Notes under the pieces: model-generated | Databases searched by the model: none | What the model saw: only the letters and a program-made list of their open reading frames with translations | Told to the model about the DNA's origin: nothing | Part shown: positions 1 through 11,755 of the stretch, in pieces | Layout: each line of letters begins with the position of its first letter | Position numbering within the stretch: the stretch's first letter is position 1 | Position numbers and translations under genes: made by a program | Origin: Cacajao melanocephalus | Taxonomy: Eukaryota > Chordata > Mammalia > Primates > Pitheciidae | DNA length: 64,000 nt | NCBI GenBank assembly: GCA_963573385.1 | Contig: CAUYLG010051073.1 | Location: 24,233 to 88,232, forward strand | Direction of reading: 5' to 3'

Positions 1-388
1 ATTGCCATCGGCTGGAAGGTGGGCACCTCTCACCTCTGGGGAGTGGGGTCAAGTCACTGTCACCGTAGGCTCAGGCCCTCGGGAAATGAAGCCGGAGACC
101 CTGCTTGAGGCCGTGCCCCCATGAGTGTGTCTGGATGGATTCCACACCCGGATCCAGCTCTGGCTTGCAGAACAATCGATCCCCCTGGCCCCCGGGGCTT
201 TTGACAAATGAGGAGTCTGAGACCCATGGACGCTGGATGAATTACCCCAGGTCTCCAGGCTCCTGCGTCCTTTCTATCAGGACAAGCTGCTCTGGCAGGC
301 CTCAAACTCAGCCTCCCCTCCTCCAGCCTCCAGGAAGCCTTGATTAGGCCTTAACTGCCCTTGCGGGGGTTTAAAATGTTCCCAGCAT
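1..388. other. Unique sequence, no gene seen
   Basis: Mixed GC-rich single-copy DNA. I see no splice-flanked open frame, RNA gene or repeat that I can name before the first Alu begins. Confidence 0.5.
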
Positions 389-1019
<631 letters not shown>

Positions 1020-1664
1020 GTGCCCCCAGCATGTCCTCATCTGAGCTTCAAACCCAGCAAGACAGCATCTGCCTTTGTCGGTGGCTGGAGCAACATGGCA
1101 GGGCTCACACGGCCACCACGGGGCCACAGGCCGGGAGTCCCCTCCTCACCCCATGCCACCCTCTGCCTCAGAAAACATGATGGGCAGGGGCTTCCAAACT
1201 AGCTCGACTCAGGGTCAGTGGTTTCAGGGACCCCAACCTTGGCTTTTGGGGAACGGGCCCAGTCATCCTGGCCTTTTCTCTCCCTTTCTCCCTTCCTCTC
1301 AAAGGGCAAAGAACACTGGAATAGCCACATGTTAAATAATTTAGTGCTGAAAACAGTCCAGCATGATCACAGCCCGTAGGAAGGCTACCGGCCTGACCTA
1401 GAAACTCCTGGGCAGGGCTGGACCCAGCAAGGCTCTGCCCCTGTGCCCAGGGGTCGAGCTCTCCACCACCCCCGTTTTCAGGCAGCAGGGAGTCAATGCA
1501 GAAAGTCTGCACTGGCAGGGGCAGGGGACAGGGCCCGGCGCCTCCTGTGTGGGGGCTGCCACGGAGGCACCTCACCCTCCTGGGCTGGGCTTCCTCAGCA
1601 GAAGAAGAAGGGGTCACACTTGGTGAGCCCTAAAGCCCCTTCCAGCACCTGAGTCTAAGCTAGA
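1020..1664. other. Unique sequence, no gene seen
   Basis: GC-rich single-copy DNA between an Alu nest and an LTR relic. A 149-codon minus-strand open frame (1168-1617) has no recognisable domain or splice context, and I treat it as chance. Confidence 0.45.
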
Positions 1665-2406
1665 TTTAATAGTGTTCCCCCCAGACTCATATCCACCCAG
1701 AATCTCAGAATGTAATCTTATTTGGGGCCAGGTATAGTTGCTTATACCTGTAGTCCCAGCACTTGGGGAGGCCAAGGCGGGAGGACGGCTTGAGTCCAGG
1801 AGTTTGAGGCCAGTTTGAGCAACATGGCAAAACCCCGTCTCTAAAAAAATAACATCTCTACAAAATACACCTCTACAAAAATATCAAAAATTAGCTGGGT
1901 GTGGTAGTGCAAGCCTGTAGTCCCTGCTACTCAGGAGGCTGAGGTGGGAGGATCACTTGAGCCTGGGAGGTGGAGGCTGCAGTGAGCCAGGACTGTGCCA
2001 ATGAACTCCAGCCTGGGTGACAAAGTGAGACCCTGTCCTGGGAAAAAGAAAAGTGACCTTATTTAGAAGCGAGGTCTTTGTAGATGTTCTGAGTTACCAA
2101 GGATAAGGTCCTTTTGGGATAGGGTGGCCCCCAAGTCCAACGTGACTGGGGTCCTTACAAGAAGACACTCAAAGCCAGAGGAAGAGACTGCAATGAAGAG
2201 GCCACAAGCCAAAAGACACCCGGAGCCACCAGAAGTGGAAGACGCACAGAAGCGTCCTCCCCTAGAGCCCGCAGAGGCAGCACGCCCCTGCTGACGTCTG
2301 GACTTCAGACTTTGGTCCCCACAACTGGGAGAGGATATGCTTCTGTGATTATAAGGCCTCTGTTTGGGGTAGGTTCTGATGGCAGCTTTAGGGAACTCAT
2401 ACACAG
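1665..2406 (+). mobile_element. MLT1-type MaLR LTR, interrupted by an Alu
   Basis: Typical MLT1 landmarks appear in order on the plus strand: CTCAGAATGTAATCTTATTTGG, then GGTCTTTGTAGATG, GTCCTTACAAGAAGA, GCCACAAGCCAAAAGACACC, and a tail like GACTTCAGACTTTGG...ACTGGGAGAGGATATG. This is an old solo LTR of the ERVL-MaLR group with no coding capacity. An Alu splits it at 1725-2052. Confidence 0.75.
1725..2052 (+). mobile_element. Alu inserted in an MLT1 LTR
   Basis: A full dimeric Alu beginning GGCCAGGTATAG and ending GAGACCCTGTCCTGGGAAAAAG. It is flanked by TGTAATCTTATTT (1711-1723) and the near copy AGTGACCTTATTT (2051-2063), a decayed target-site duplication inside the LTR. Confidence 0.88.
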
Positions 2407-2408
2407 CC

Positions 2409-2990
2409 TTGTTTGTTTGTTTGTTTTGAGACAGAGTCTTACTTTACCACCCAGGCAGGAGCGCGGTGTTGTGATCACGGCTCACTGTAGCCTCCAATTC
2501 CTGGGCTTAAGTGATCCTCGCACCTCAGCCTCCCAAGGTAGCTGGGACTACAGGCATATACTACCATGTCCGGCTCATTTTTTTTTTCTTTTCATAGAGA
2601 CAAGGTCTCATATACATTGCCTAGGCTGGTTTTGAACTCCTGAGCTCAAGCGAGCAGCCCCTACACAGCTGGGACTACAGATGTCTATCACCACAGCTGG
2701 CTAATATTATAATTTTTTGTAAAGATGGAGTCTGCCTCTGTGACTCATGCTGGAGTACAGTGGTGTGATCACATTTTACACTGCAGCCTCCGACTCCTGG
2801 GCCCAAATAATCCTCCTGCCTTGGCCTCCGAGTGGCTGGGACTACAGATGTGCACCACCATGCCCAGCTAATATTATTTTAATTTTTTGTAGAAATGGGG
2901 TCTCATTATGTCGCTCAGGCTGGCCTTGAACTCCTGGCTTCAAGCAATCCTCCTGCCTCCAAGCAATCCTCCTGCCTCGGCTAATACAAA
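2409..2990 (-). mobile_element. Two tandem old Alu (J-type) copies
   Basis: Two successive reverse-complement Alus, about 2409-2713 and 2714-2990, are strongly diverged (for example GATGGAGTCTGCCTCTGTGA in the second). The distal copy contains a perfect 19-bp tandem duplication, CAAGCAATCCTCCTGCCTC, at 2941-2959 and 2960-2978. Confidence 0.85.
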
Positions 2991-3224
2991 GTCTTAAACT
3001 TCAAGCCAGGTGCACTGGGAATGTACCACAGCAAAGTTCTGCCTGGGGCCTCTGCATCACCCCGCCCTGGAGATCACAGGGCTCGATGGCTCCCTTCCGC
3101 CAGGCCTCTGCTCTAACGTTCCCCCACCGGCCTCCGCTGCCCTGCTGCCCACCACTGGCGCCAGCCCTGGCTCCATGCCCTGCCCTGGCTCTGGGCTCTC
3201 TTACTGCACGTTGCCACAGACCGA

Positions 3225-3370
3225 TCACCTACTCTCAGACATTTACTGTCAGCCCCAACACACAGGGAATATAAGCTCCTCCAGGGCAGGAGTGTTGACC
3301 TCTGTCCCCGCTCTGTCCCTGGCTCCAGGTTCATAGCAGATGCTCAGCAAACACTCCTAGGATGAACACA
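3225..3370 (+). mobile_element. L2 3' end fragment
   Basis: It carries the L2 end signature: TAAGCTCCTCCAGGGCAGG, then GTCCCTGGCTCCAG, then CAGATGCTCAGCAAACACTC. Non-coding relic. Confidence 0.65.
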
Positions 3371-3504
3371 TGTGATCTGGGCCCAGCTCCATGCCAGGCA
3401 AACTCAGGAAGGAACAGAAAGGCACCGTGAGTTCTCAGTGTCAGAACCCCCTAGGGATGGCTCCCTCTGGAAAGGAAGAGGCCTGAGTGTGTGTCACCAC
3501 TGGT

Positions 3505-3745
3505 AGGCAGTGTGGCCACTTAAGGGCATTGTATCTGGAAACTGCCTGTGTTCAAACCCATCCTTTGCCACTTCAGAGCTGTGCAGTCTCAGGCGACCTG
3601 CAGAGCCTCTCTGGGCCTGAGTCCTCCATCTGTAAAGTGGTTATATGAAAGCACCTCCCGTGGATATGAAACAGGTTAATGTGGGTGAGGCCCTCAGAAC
3701 AGGGGCTGGCATTTCGCAAACACCAGGTAAGCACTTACTGCTGCT
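3505..3745 (+). mobile_element. MIR element
   Basis: A nearly full MIR core: TTCAAACCCATCC...CTTCAGAGCTGTGCAGTCTCAGGCGACCT...CTCTCTGGGCCTGAGTCCTCCATCTGTAAAGTGG. The tRNA-derived SINE orientation is plus. Confidence 0.7.
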
Positions 3746-4680
3746 GCCACCATTGCCAGAACTCCAGGGAAAGAATCCCTAAGAAAGGAGATTGCAGCAA
3801 GGGAAGGGGATCGATCTGAGAGGGACACCTAAACACGGATGTGGTCTACTGGGTGAAGGGGGCAGAATCGGAGTTCCCAAACTGCTGGAGATGGAACCCC
3901 AGAAACCTCAGCACAGGACGACAGGGGCCAGCGCAGCCTCCAGTCTATTTATAGATCAAACACATTCGCCATCAAGGTCCCTGTGTCCCCGCCAAAAAGC
4001 TGGTTCTGACAAGCAGGAAAAGCAAGTCGACTGGAGCCTCCGGCTAAGCCTGTCTGGCACCCGCTGCCTCTGAGGGGTGGGCGTGGCCAGTGGTAGCCAG
4101 CTCTCCAGGCCTGGCTGCCTGTGCCAAGGGTCAGCTTCCTAGCACCTCGGTGGTGCCCAGGTGAGCAGAAAAGATGCCCCAGCCCACAGGGTCCTCGGGG
4201 CAGCCCCAAGGCCCCGGCAAGGGGACGGGGACAGGCAGGCAGAAGGTACCTCCTGCCCACATGAGGGGAGTCATGTGGTGTCAACACAGGCCACAGCCAC
4301 CCCCAGGCTGGCCGACCGAGAGGTGATGTCTCCCAGGAACGGGGCCCCCTCCAGGCCACATCCAGCCAGGCCCGGTGTCACCCCTCTCTCTGCCCCTGTC
4401 CTCATCAGACTGTGACACTGAGACTATCTTTCAGGCTCCCAGCAGGGCTCGGGACACCACCTGCCCCTTCCTACCAGGAGACCAGGCTTGGCCACTTCCC
4501 TCGCCTCCTCCACCATCAGGTCTGACTCCTCAAGCAGCCCATGACCCAGCCTGAGCCCAAGCTCCTTCCAGCTGCCACACGGGCCTTCTTGCCCTCCATG
4601 CCCACAGGCCAGCCCTCCCCTGTGCCCCAGCACCCTTGCCAGAGAGCAGCTTCTGGGCTCACACCCTGGCCCCTAGTCAT
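3746..4680. other. Unique GC-rich sequence, no gene seen
   Basis: No repeat family or exon that I can support. The overlapping open frames on both strands (for example 136 codons at 3949-4359 minus) show no domain or splice sites. Confidence 0.4.
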
Positions 4681-4684
4681 CGTG

Positions 4685-4890
4685 CACACATCACTTTCTT
4701 GTTAAGCCCTTCCCAACCCACACTTCTAAAACCACCCCCCAGCCCCCCAGAACACCCGCATCTTCCAACACCCCACCTCTCCCATTCCTGCGGGGGGCTT
4801 CCTGTCTGTCTCCAGGGGCAGAGACTGTTCCCCGTGGCTTTGGGGTACCCCAGGTGCTGGTAGATGCTCAATGAACATTGGGTGAAGAAA
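4685..4890 (+). mobile_element. L2 3' end fragment
   Basis: The order CATCACTTTCTTGTTAAGCCC...GGGCAGAGACTGTTCCCCGTG...GCTGGTAGATGCTCAATGAAC matches the decayed L2 3' end, including the closing 'GCTCAATGAA' motif. Confidence 0.55.
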
Positions 4891-5058
4891 CAGATGGCTC
4901 CGGGGTCCCTTATCGTGGCCCCAGCTGGCACCCAGGGAGGCCTGAATTGAGGCCTGCTGCTGCGTGAGCACAACAGCGCCTGCTAGCGGCTCCGGGCTGA
5001 GCTGCAGCTGAGAAGGTTCTAACTTTTTCCAGCTGCTCCAGTGCCGCCCCCTCGTGAT

Positions 5059-5069
5059 GGGGGGGGGGG
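5059..5069 (+). repeat. 11-bp G homopolymer
   Basis: An uninterrupted run of G in GC-rich sequence; expected to be length-unstable and error-prone in sequencing. Confidence 0.9.
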
Positions 5070-5224
5070 AGCCTCGCTGCACCCTCCCCCCACGACTTTG
5101 GGATGTACCTCGAGGGCTTTGGGGTACCCTGGCAGCCAGGGGCAGGGGGAGAGATCGGGCTGTGGAGTCCAGCTCTGACGTGGGGAGGCTCCTGGGGACG
5201 CTAATGGCTATGCCCCCATCCAGT

Positions 5225-5440
5225 GGACTTGGCCGGCATTAATTTGACCATATATACACACGCTAATCAGCTGTAACCGTGGCACCCAGCTCAATTCAAA
5301 TTGATTTACTGAGCCTGGAAATGGATACAAATGTGATTAAAGGCTTTTTATTTTACATAGGTTCTCTATAAAATGATTTAAATCAATTGCCCGGCAGGCC
5401 CCGCGCTGCTGCTGCACAGAGCCTTCCTCTTCTATTGATG
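5225..5440. promoter_or_regulatory. AT-rich candidate conserved regulatory block
   Basis: An abrupt AT-rich island in GC-rich surroundings with no repeat signature. It holds CTAATC, GTGATTAAAGG and AATTGATTTA (5299-5308), which recurs inverted as TAAATCAATT (5379-5388). Such homeodomain/PBX-like motif density in unique sequence is typical of vertebrate non-coding enhancers. Enhancer status is inference; conservation is not testable here. Confidence 0.4.
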
Positions 5441-6120
5441 GATACGCTGCTCTGAGCCAGAGCTGCAGTCACAGTGCTCTCTGTCCCTGCCCGGGGATCA
5501 AAGTCGGGGCAGCCGCAGCATCCACTCGTGGTGTGGCCGCCTCCACTCGGGGTGCCTCTCTGAGGTGACGGGGCACCTTCTCAGGGCCTCAGGAGGTAGC
5601 TCTCAGGTGAGGGGCAGGCCTGGGAGCCAGGCGGGTACTCATGGTGACAATCTCCTGCACCATCATTCCTTCTGGCCACGATGCCCTGAGCCTGGGAGGT
5701 CAAGTTCAAGATCTAGACCTCTGGCGGGCGGGGGGGGGGGGGGCGGCGGGAATGAGCGCTTCTGTAGCTATCACCTGCCCTACCCTGCTGCCCCTTTCAC
5801 ACATGAGGAGACCAAGGCCCAGGAGTGTGCACCAGAGTAGGAGAATCAGGGACAGATGGGTCCCAGCCCCTGGGCCACCCGAAGCATCCACGAAGACCCC
5901 GCCCGCTCACATAAGCACCTAACAGCTGTCGTTGGTTTATAAAACATTGTCTCCTGCAGTGAACACAGAAAACAGAGGTGCTCATGGGCCCCTCAGCCTG
6001 TGGGAGGGCTCAGCATGGAGCCGGGGTGCCACCTAACATCCAGTGCAGGGGAGGCCTGGGCAGCAGCCAGCAGGCCAAGGCAGGTCTTTGCCACCACCCC
6101 CATCTGTACGTCTCCTGGGG
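5441..6120. other. Unique sequence with a G homopolymer
   Basis: Single-copy GC-rich DNA without a supported gene. It contains a 14-G run at 5730-5743 embedded in GGCGGGCG...GGCGGCGGG, a strong G-quadruplex-type composition on the plus strand. Confidence 0.5.
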
Positions 6121-6124
6121 CCAC

Positions 6125-6530
6125 CATCACACAGGACTGCAAACAGCAGAGCTAAAGCCACAGAACTTTCTTCTCTCTCAGGTCTGAAGCCCAGAAGTCT
6201 GAAATCCAGGTGTGGGCAGGGCTGCGCCCCCTTCAGAAGGCTCTAAGGGAGGTCTTCCTGCCTCTTCCAGCTTCTGGTGGGCACGGGCGCTCCATGGCTG
6301 CGGCTGCCACAGCTCTACTCTCTGCCTGTCTTCACATGGCCTCTCCTGCCTGTCTATCCTCTTCTCCTGAGAACTACCAATCGGATTGGATTTAGGGCCC
6401 ACACCTGTCCCATGTGACCTCATCTTAACCCAGTGACATCTGCAAAAAACCCGATTTCCAAATAGGGTCACATTCTGAGGTTCTGGGCAGACACGCCATT
6501 TGGGGGAACACTCTATTCACCCCAGTTCAG
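6125..6530 (-). mobile_element. MLT1-type MaLR LTR
   Basis: The complement of MLT1 landmarks is read on the plus strand: TCTTCCAGCTTCTGGTGG, CTTCACATGGCCTCTCC, TTGGATTTAGGGCCCACAC, CATCTTAACCCAGTGACATC, then TTTCCAAATAGGGTCACATTC. A near-complete old solo LTR without coding capacity. Confidence 0.75.
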
Positions 6531-7105
6531 ACGGGATCTGAGTCACCACACTGGGGGTACAGCTGGGAAGAGCCCACCCTCTTTTAAGGAGGGGCGGCCC
6601 ATTTAGCAGCTTCGAGAATGAAGCCCAGCTTGTGGGGTGGGTGCTGGGCCGCGTGCCTATGTCCAATAGCTGCACAGTCCCTGCTCTTTGGAGGGGTGAT
6701 GTGCCACCGCCTGTCTCTGCTTGAGAGCTTCTGCAGTGGTTCTGAGAACTGCAGAGGCAGACGCCACCTGGTTTCCAGGTAGACCCCTGGCCCTGAGTGC
6801 CCGCCGATACGCAGGGGCCACTAGCTTCTTACATCTCGGTGGCAGGGCCGTGGTTCAGAAAAATCCCATCAGCCCGGCTCAACAGCCCATCCAGGATGGG
6901 TAAGGGCTGGCTGGGGCAGGGAGAGGGTCTGTGTCTGACTCTAGACCTGAGCCGTCCAGCAGAAAAGCCACAGGTGGTGATTTCAATTCAAAGTTAAACT
7001 AATTAACATGAAAAAAAATTAAAATTCCATTCCTGCATTGCCCAGGCCATGAGCAGCTCATTGCCAGCACACAGGGCGCTGCAGATGGTGGCACTTCCCA
7101 GCAAG
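6531..7105. other. Unique sequence; possible old DNA-transposon relic at its end
   Basis: No gene is supported. The stretch around 6960-7030 (TTAAACTAATTAACATG, then an A-run and TTAAAATTCC) is AT-rich and could be a decayed hAT-type relic, but I cannot assign a family. Confidence 0.3.
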
Positions 7106-7118
7106 AGAGAAAGGTCTG

Positions 7119-7587
<469 letters not shown>

Positions 7588-7629
7588 TTAGAATTGGGGC
7601 TCTTCTGCTGATTCAGCTTGCCTCTCTGG

Positions 7630-8175
7630 CCACGCTGTCCAGAAAATCACCCACCTCTGATCCCCCGCCCCCAGCCTAAGAGGCCGTTCCCTAATTCTCT
7701 GGTCGGCTCAAGCTTCTCCCAGAGGCAGCTCAAGGCCCTCCAGTATCCAACACTCCATACTCTGCTCTCCACCTCACAAACTCCTGCACATCCTTCAAAA
7801 CCCAAGTCCAGCTTCATGACCTCCGGAAAGACTGTTCCTACAGCACCCTGAACTTCCTCTCTTGTGGCTCATTTCACCGAGAAGCCGAGTCCCTGGTGCA
7901 TCTGCTCTTCCGTGCCTGCCTGTGAGCATTTCGGAACCAGTCAGTTCAGCACCTGGCAGGAACAGGGAGCTCGGACCGGCCGAGAGAGGAGTAAGCCTGA
8001 CTCTCAACAAGACCCTTCGTTTCCAGAGCTTGGCCACGCAGAGGGCCCCGAAGGCTGTAACACACTGGCTGTGTGAATAAATGAATGCACGACGACCACA
8101 GACGGGAACCAGGTCCTGTCCTCTGCTGGTACTCTCACAAGCACACAGTAGGAGCTTAATAAACGGAGATGGGGA
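7630..8175 (+). mobile_element. L2 3' region, interrupted or decayed
   Basis: The L2-like wording TTCAAAACCCAAGTCCAGC...CTTCATGACCTCCGG...CCTGAACTTCCTCTC leads to the terminal motif CACAGTAGGAGCTTAATAAACG at about 8141-8163. It is divergent and non-coding. Confidence 0.55.
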
Positions 8176-8769
8176 AACAAGCTGAATGCAGCGGAGAAGA
8201 CTGCAAGGGGTGAGGATGCAAGACGGGAAAAGCGGAGAGCTGGAAGGAGCACTAAGACAACGAGGCGGGCAGAGCCTGTGTCCCCAGAAGGAGGGAGCGG
8301 CCCTCCAGAAGCCAACCCCATCACTGGGGTTTTCCTCTGCCTCCTTCCTGGCTGCATAGGGAAGCATGGCCCTGCAAGGTCACAGCGAGGACAGCCATGG
8401 ACTCCAGGACATTCCCCCACGCTCCCCCACTCTGCAGAGCCCAGAGGAGTGATGGTGGCACTGAGGTATAGCCCTAGAGCTGCCAGGGGGCATCAGTGAT
8501 GGGTGGGTCACCCTTGCCCCAAACCACCCTTTGTGAGGCCAGGAGCCACGGCCTCGAGGGACCACCAACTGAGATGGAAAATGTGATGTAACCATGCAAG
8601 GTCACACAAACACCTGCCATTCTAGAGTGAGCAGTGGCCTGGAAGGCCCGCCTCCTTTCCCCACCAAGCCCCATTTCCGGAGGGCACAGTCCTGGCCCCA
8701 AGCCCTCAGTTCCCTACTTCTATTTCGAGGTCGCCATCAAGGTTGTATTGTGGGGTGATTCCCATCCTG
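8176..8769. other. Unique sequence, no gene seen
   Basis: Single-copy DNA. Open frames of 138 and 190 codons on the minus strand (8004-8420 and 7795-8367) overlap the L2 relic and have no recognisable domain; I do not call them genes. Confidence 0.4.
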
Positions 8770-8774
8770 GACCT

Positions 8775-8945
8775 GGGGACCTGGACTCGAGGGCCTGGGC
8801 CTGCCGTTCCCAGCTGTGTGACCTGGGCGGGTCAGCTTGCCACTCTGTGCCTCAGTTTCCCATCTGTAACACAGGTAGAAATAAGGAAAACAGTGCGGTC
8901 CTCGGGGGCTCACGTCTGCCTGGCTCATAACGAGGCCTCAGTGTT
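8775..8945 (+). mobile_element. MIR element
   Basis: The MIR core CCCAGCTGTGTGACCTGGGCGGGTCA is followed by GTGCCTCAGTTTCCCATCTGT. Confidence 0.75.
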
Positions 8946-10040
8946 CAGGAAATTGACCTGCCCAGGTGCAAATACAGACCACACAAGGGTTCCCAGGCCC
9001 CTCGGACCCGCCCGTCACAGCCGGGAAGACTCTACGGTCCCCAGAGCTCAGCTCTGCCAAGACTGGGTTCTCAAAGACTCCTCTGTATCCACGGGATGCA
9101 GCTCACCATGTGACCGAAGGAGAGGCAAGGCGGTGAGTACAAGCAGACTCAGTCATTTTGTAAATGCAGATGTTTCCTGGGGGCGAGGAGGTGGCACCCA
9201 GTGAGGCGCTATTGATATCCATGTTCACGTAGAGCAGGACGATCTCTTCTGCTGCTGTTTTGATCCCCTCTTTTCCCAAGAGGACAGAGAGCCCATCCGC
9301 TGGAGGAGGGCAGCCTCTGGAAGCTTCTGCAATCTGTGCTTTTCAGCATGGCCCAAAGCCTCCCTGCATCGGAACCCCCTGGAGTACATAGCAACCACCC
9401 GTGAACCCCAAGTCCCTGGAGTGCTACGCTGAGGTGGGCACAGGGCTAGGCACAAAATGACCACTTGAGAAATCGGTAAAGAACTAATTTCACCTGAATC
9501 CCACAGCCTGCATTTAGCAACAGCTAAACTCATCCCAAGAAACGCATGCTGAGGCCAGGGACCAGTGAGGCCCCAGCCATGCCACGAGGGAGGGAGAGGG
9601 CTTTTCTCACAAGCCTCAAATGGGGAGCTGGGCACCCCCCCACCGAGAACAGCCCATGTGACAGGACAGAGGCCGGTGAGGCCCCTGCAGCACAGCAGAG
9701 GCGGGAAGGCACTCCCCACCATCCTTGCTGGGGCAGGAGTGGGGCGAGGCTGGCCAGCGGGGCGGTCCCTCAAGGAGAGAGAAGTCCACATCAAGGCCCA
9801 CTGGCCACGGGAGCTATGCACGATTCCACACAGAGGCAAGGCCGTATGCGTTTGGAATCCTGAAATTCTAAAGGCAGGAGGGAGACAGGTCACCCCCTAA
9901 GCGGAGCCACCTGGTGCCACTTAGTGGCTGCAATGTCTTTTTGATGGTGGCCAAGCCAAGAGGTGGGGGCTGTGCTGAAGGGTGGCGGTGGCCCTGGGCA
10001 ACCCAGGGGCAACAGTGGGGGGGGGTCCTTGCTGCCCTCA
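8946..10040. other. Unique sequence with a protein-like minus-strand frame
   Basis: No confirmed gene. A stop-free minus-strand frame at 9103-9342 (79 codons) reads EEIVLLYVNMDINSASLGA in its middle, which is unusually protein-like. It lacks a clear start, acceptor or donor. A strong plus-strand donor-like GCGGTGAGTAC lies at 9130. I leave the region unassigned. Confidence 0.35.
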
Positions 10041-10054
10041 GAAGGCTTCCTGGG

Positions 10055-10190
10055 CTCTCGTGTGCACGTGAGAACATGCGTGTGGGAGCGCGTGTGTGTG
10101 TACATCTGTGAGAGCAGGTGACAGCGTCCACCTGTGAGTGTAAGGGAGCTTGTGAATGTGTGAGTATGCAAGTGTGTTATGTGTGAGTAC
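10055..10190 (+). repeat. Imperfect GT-rich tract
   Basis: An interrupted TG/TGTGAG-rich stretch (GCGTGTGTGTGTACATCTGTGAG...GTGTTATGTGTGAGTAC) of alternating purine-pyrimidine character, followed directly by a purine-rich AG tract at 10190-10270. Confidence 0.6.
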
Positions 10191-10191
10191 A

Positions 10192-10272
10192 GAGAGAAGG
10201 GGAGAGGGAGAGAGACAGGGAGGGAGGCAGTGGGGAGGGAGAGAGGCGGGAGAGGAGGTGAGGACAGGGGTT
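10192..10272 (+). repeat. Purine-rich AG tract
   Basis: Almost uninterrupted A/G on the plus strand (AGAGAGAAGGGGAGAGGGAG and so on), compatible with low-complexity GA-rich DNA. Confidence 0.6.
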
Positions 10273-10629
10273 ATGCTGCGAAGCGACCGTGCGTGGGGTG
10301 CCCCTGCTGGCAGGGCTGCACCTGGGGGGGCTCCCTCACTGCCCTGAGCTGCCAGTACATCTCCATCTGCAGAATGGGGCCATGACACCCCCTAACAGGC
10401 TTCTGGGCCAGAATGGGGCACCTGCGGAGAGGAGGCAGCCGCCGGTGCAGGCTCATGTCCTTGGGGCCAGGGTGAAGGGGCCTGGGTTCCCTCTCCGTGG
10501 ATGTTTCCTGGAGCAGCAGCAGCTCCTTGAAGCCCTCATCTGGGGCCTGGGCTGGGCAGGGGCTGCCAGGGGAGGGCTGCTCTCGCCTGCCTGCCATCCC
10601 CAGGGAGGGTGGCATCAGGCTCCCCAGGA

Positions 10630-10860
10630 GCGAGGTTGCCCAATTACAGGAACAATTACGGCACGCTGATGCACAGCCGGCCGCCTCGGCGCCCACCTCG
10701 CGAGTGACAAGCTGGCCCGGCGGGCTGCGCGTGGCTTTAATCCGAGGAAGGCTCTCGAGTGCTAATGGTGCGAGCAGGCTCATTAGCTGTAATCCATCTG
10801 TCCTTAACGCGGCGGCGGTGGCCGGGCCTGCGGGATGAAGGATGCTCTCCCAGACCGGCG
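10630..10860. promoter_or_regulatory. CpG-dense block with homeodomain motifs
   Basis: More than 20 CpGs by eye in about 230 bp, in an otherwise CpG-poor neighbourhood. The same short block holds CAATTACAGG, ACAATTACGG, CTTTAATCCG, GCTAATGG, CATTAGC and GTAATCC. The mix of CpG island and TAAT-type motifs resembles developmental enhancers or orphan CpG islands. No exon is evident. Function is inference. Confidence 0.45.
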
Positions 10861-11600
10861 GTGGCAGGCACCGCAGGCACAGCCTCAGCACGGGCCATGC
10901 TTGGCTCCATCCTTTGCTACCCAGGAACATGAAATAAAGGCAGAGGTGAAGGTACAGGGGAGGAAGAGGAGGAGGCCAGGGCTCCCCACTGCCCCTGGTG
11001 TGATGGCGGCTGCGCCAGGGCTGCACAGGACCTGGCCCACCCTGCTGTGTGACTGTGGGCTCCTGTCTCTCCCTCTCTGGACTGATGCCGTCCTCTGGGA
11101 AAACTCTGGGCACAAGAACCCGTGAGTGGGTGGTCCTGGGGTGCCTATCTCCGGACACAGGCTGTCGCTCCACCTCCCCAGGAGGTGTGGTGGTGTGAAC
11201 GCTGCCCAGAACGTTCCAGATGGTTTTCTGACAATCATAAATCCTGCCTTTGTCTGTGGTGGAGGAAGTAGCCCGACCACACCATCTGGATGGCGGGTAC
11301 CCTGGCAAGGGGCGCTCACTGTTGGGTCCCCAGGGCCTGGCCCTGGGCCTAGGACAGGTGCTGAGGAATCAAGGCTGAATGAGGGCTGAGCAGGCAGGTT
11401 CCTCAGGTCAGACTTGGGGGGCAGCCCGTGCCCAGGGCAGGCACAGGGTGGGGCGGCACCCAAGCAGCCGGCATGGTGGAGGGCAAAGAGCGTGAACTGG
11501 AAAAGCGGTCAGGGAGACAGGCAGGGCGGGGGAGCCGGCTACAGAAAAGGGGCTGCCTGGGCACAGAGCCAGCGCACGGAGTGGAGGTGGTGCGGGTGAG
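10861..11600. other. Unique sequence, no gene seen
   Basis: The 345-codon minus-strand open frame (10271-11308) crosses the CpG-dense block and has no recognisable domain. GC-rich composition explains its length. No repeat was identified with confidence. Confidence 0.4.
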
Positions 11601-11609
11601 AGGCACTCT

Positions 11610-11755
11610 GCACCAGGGCCCTGGTTTCCAGTCCTGGGTCTGCTGTGCAATTGAAGGAGGTTATTTAGCTTCTCTGTGCCTGCATCCCCAGCTGTAAAAA
11701 TGTGGGAAATAGCCCCTCCCTCAGGAGACACATGAGCTACCGTGGGGAAAATCTG
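11610..11755 (+). mobile_element. MIR element
   Basis: MIR wording: AGTCCTGGGTCTGCTGTGCAATTG...TTAGCTTCTCTGTGCCTGCATCCCCAGCTGTAAAAATG. Confidence 0.6.

Noticed and set aside
2941..2978. Perfect 19-bp tandem duplication
   Set aside because: It lies inside an old Alu and is best explained as replication slippage, so it is recorded with that Alu and not as a finding.
9130..9140. Strong plus-strand splice-donor-like GCGGTGAGTAC
   Set aside because: No acceptor and no coding frame upstream that I can support; isolated donor matches are frequent by chance.
10271..11308. 345-codon minus-strand open frame
   Set aside because: No recognisable domain. It spans an orphan CpG-rich element and unrelated GC-rich DNA; chance length is plausible.
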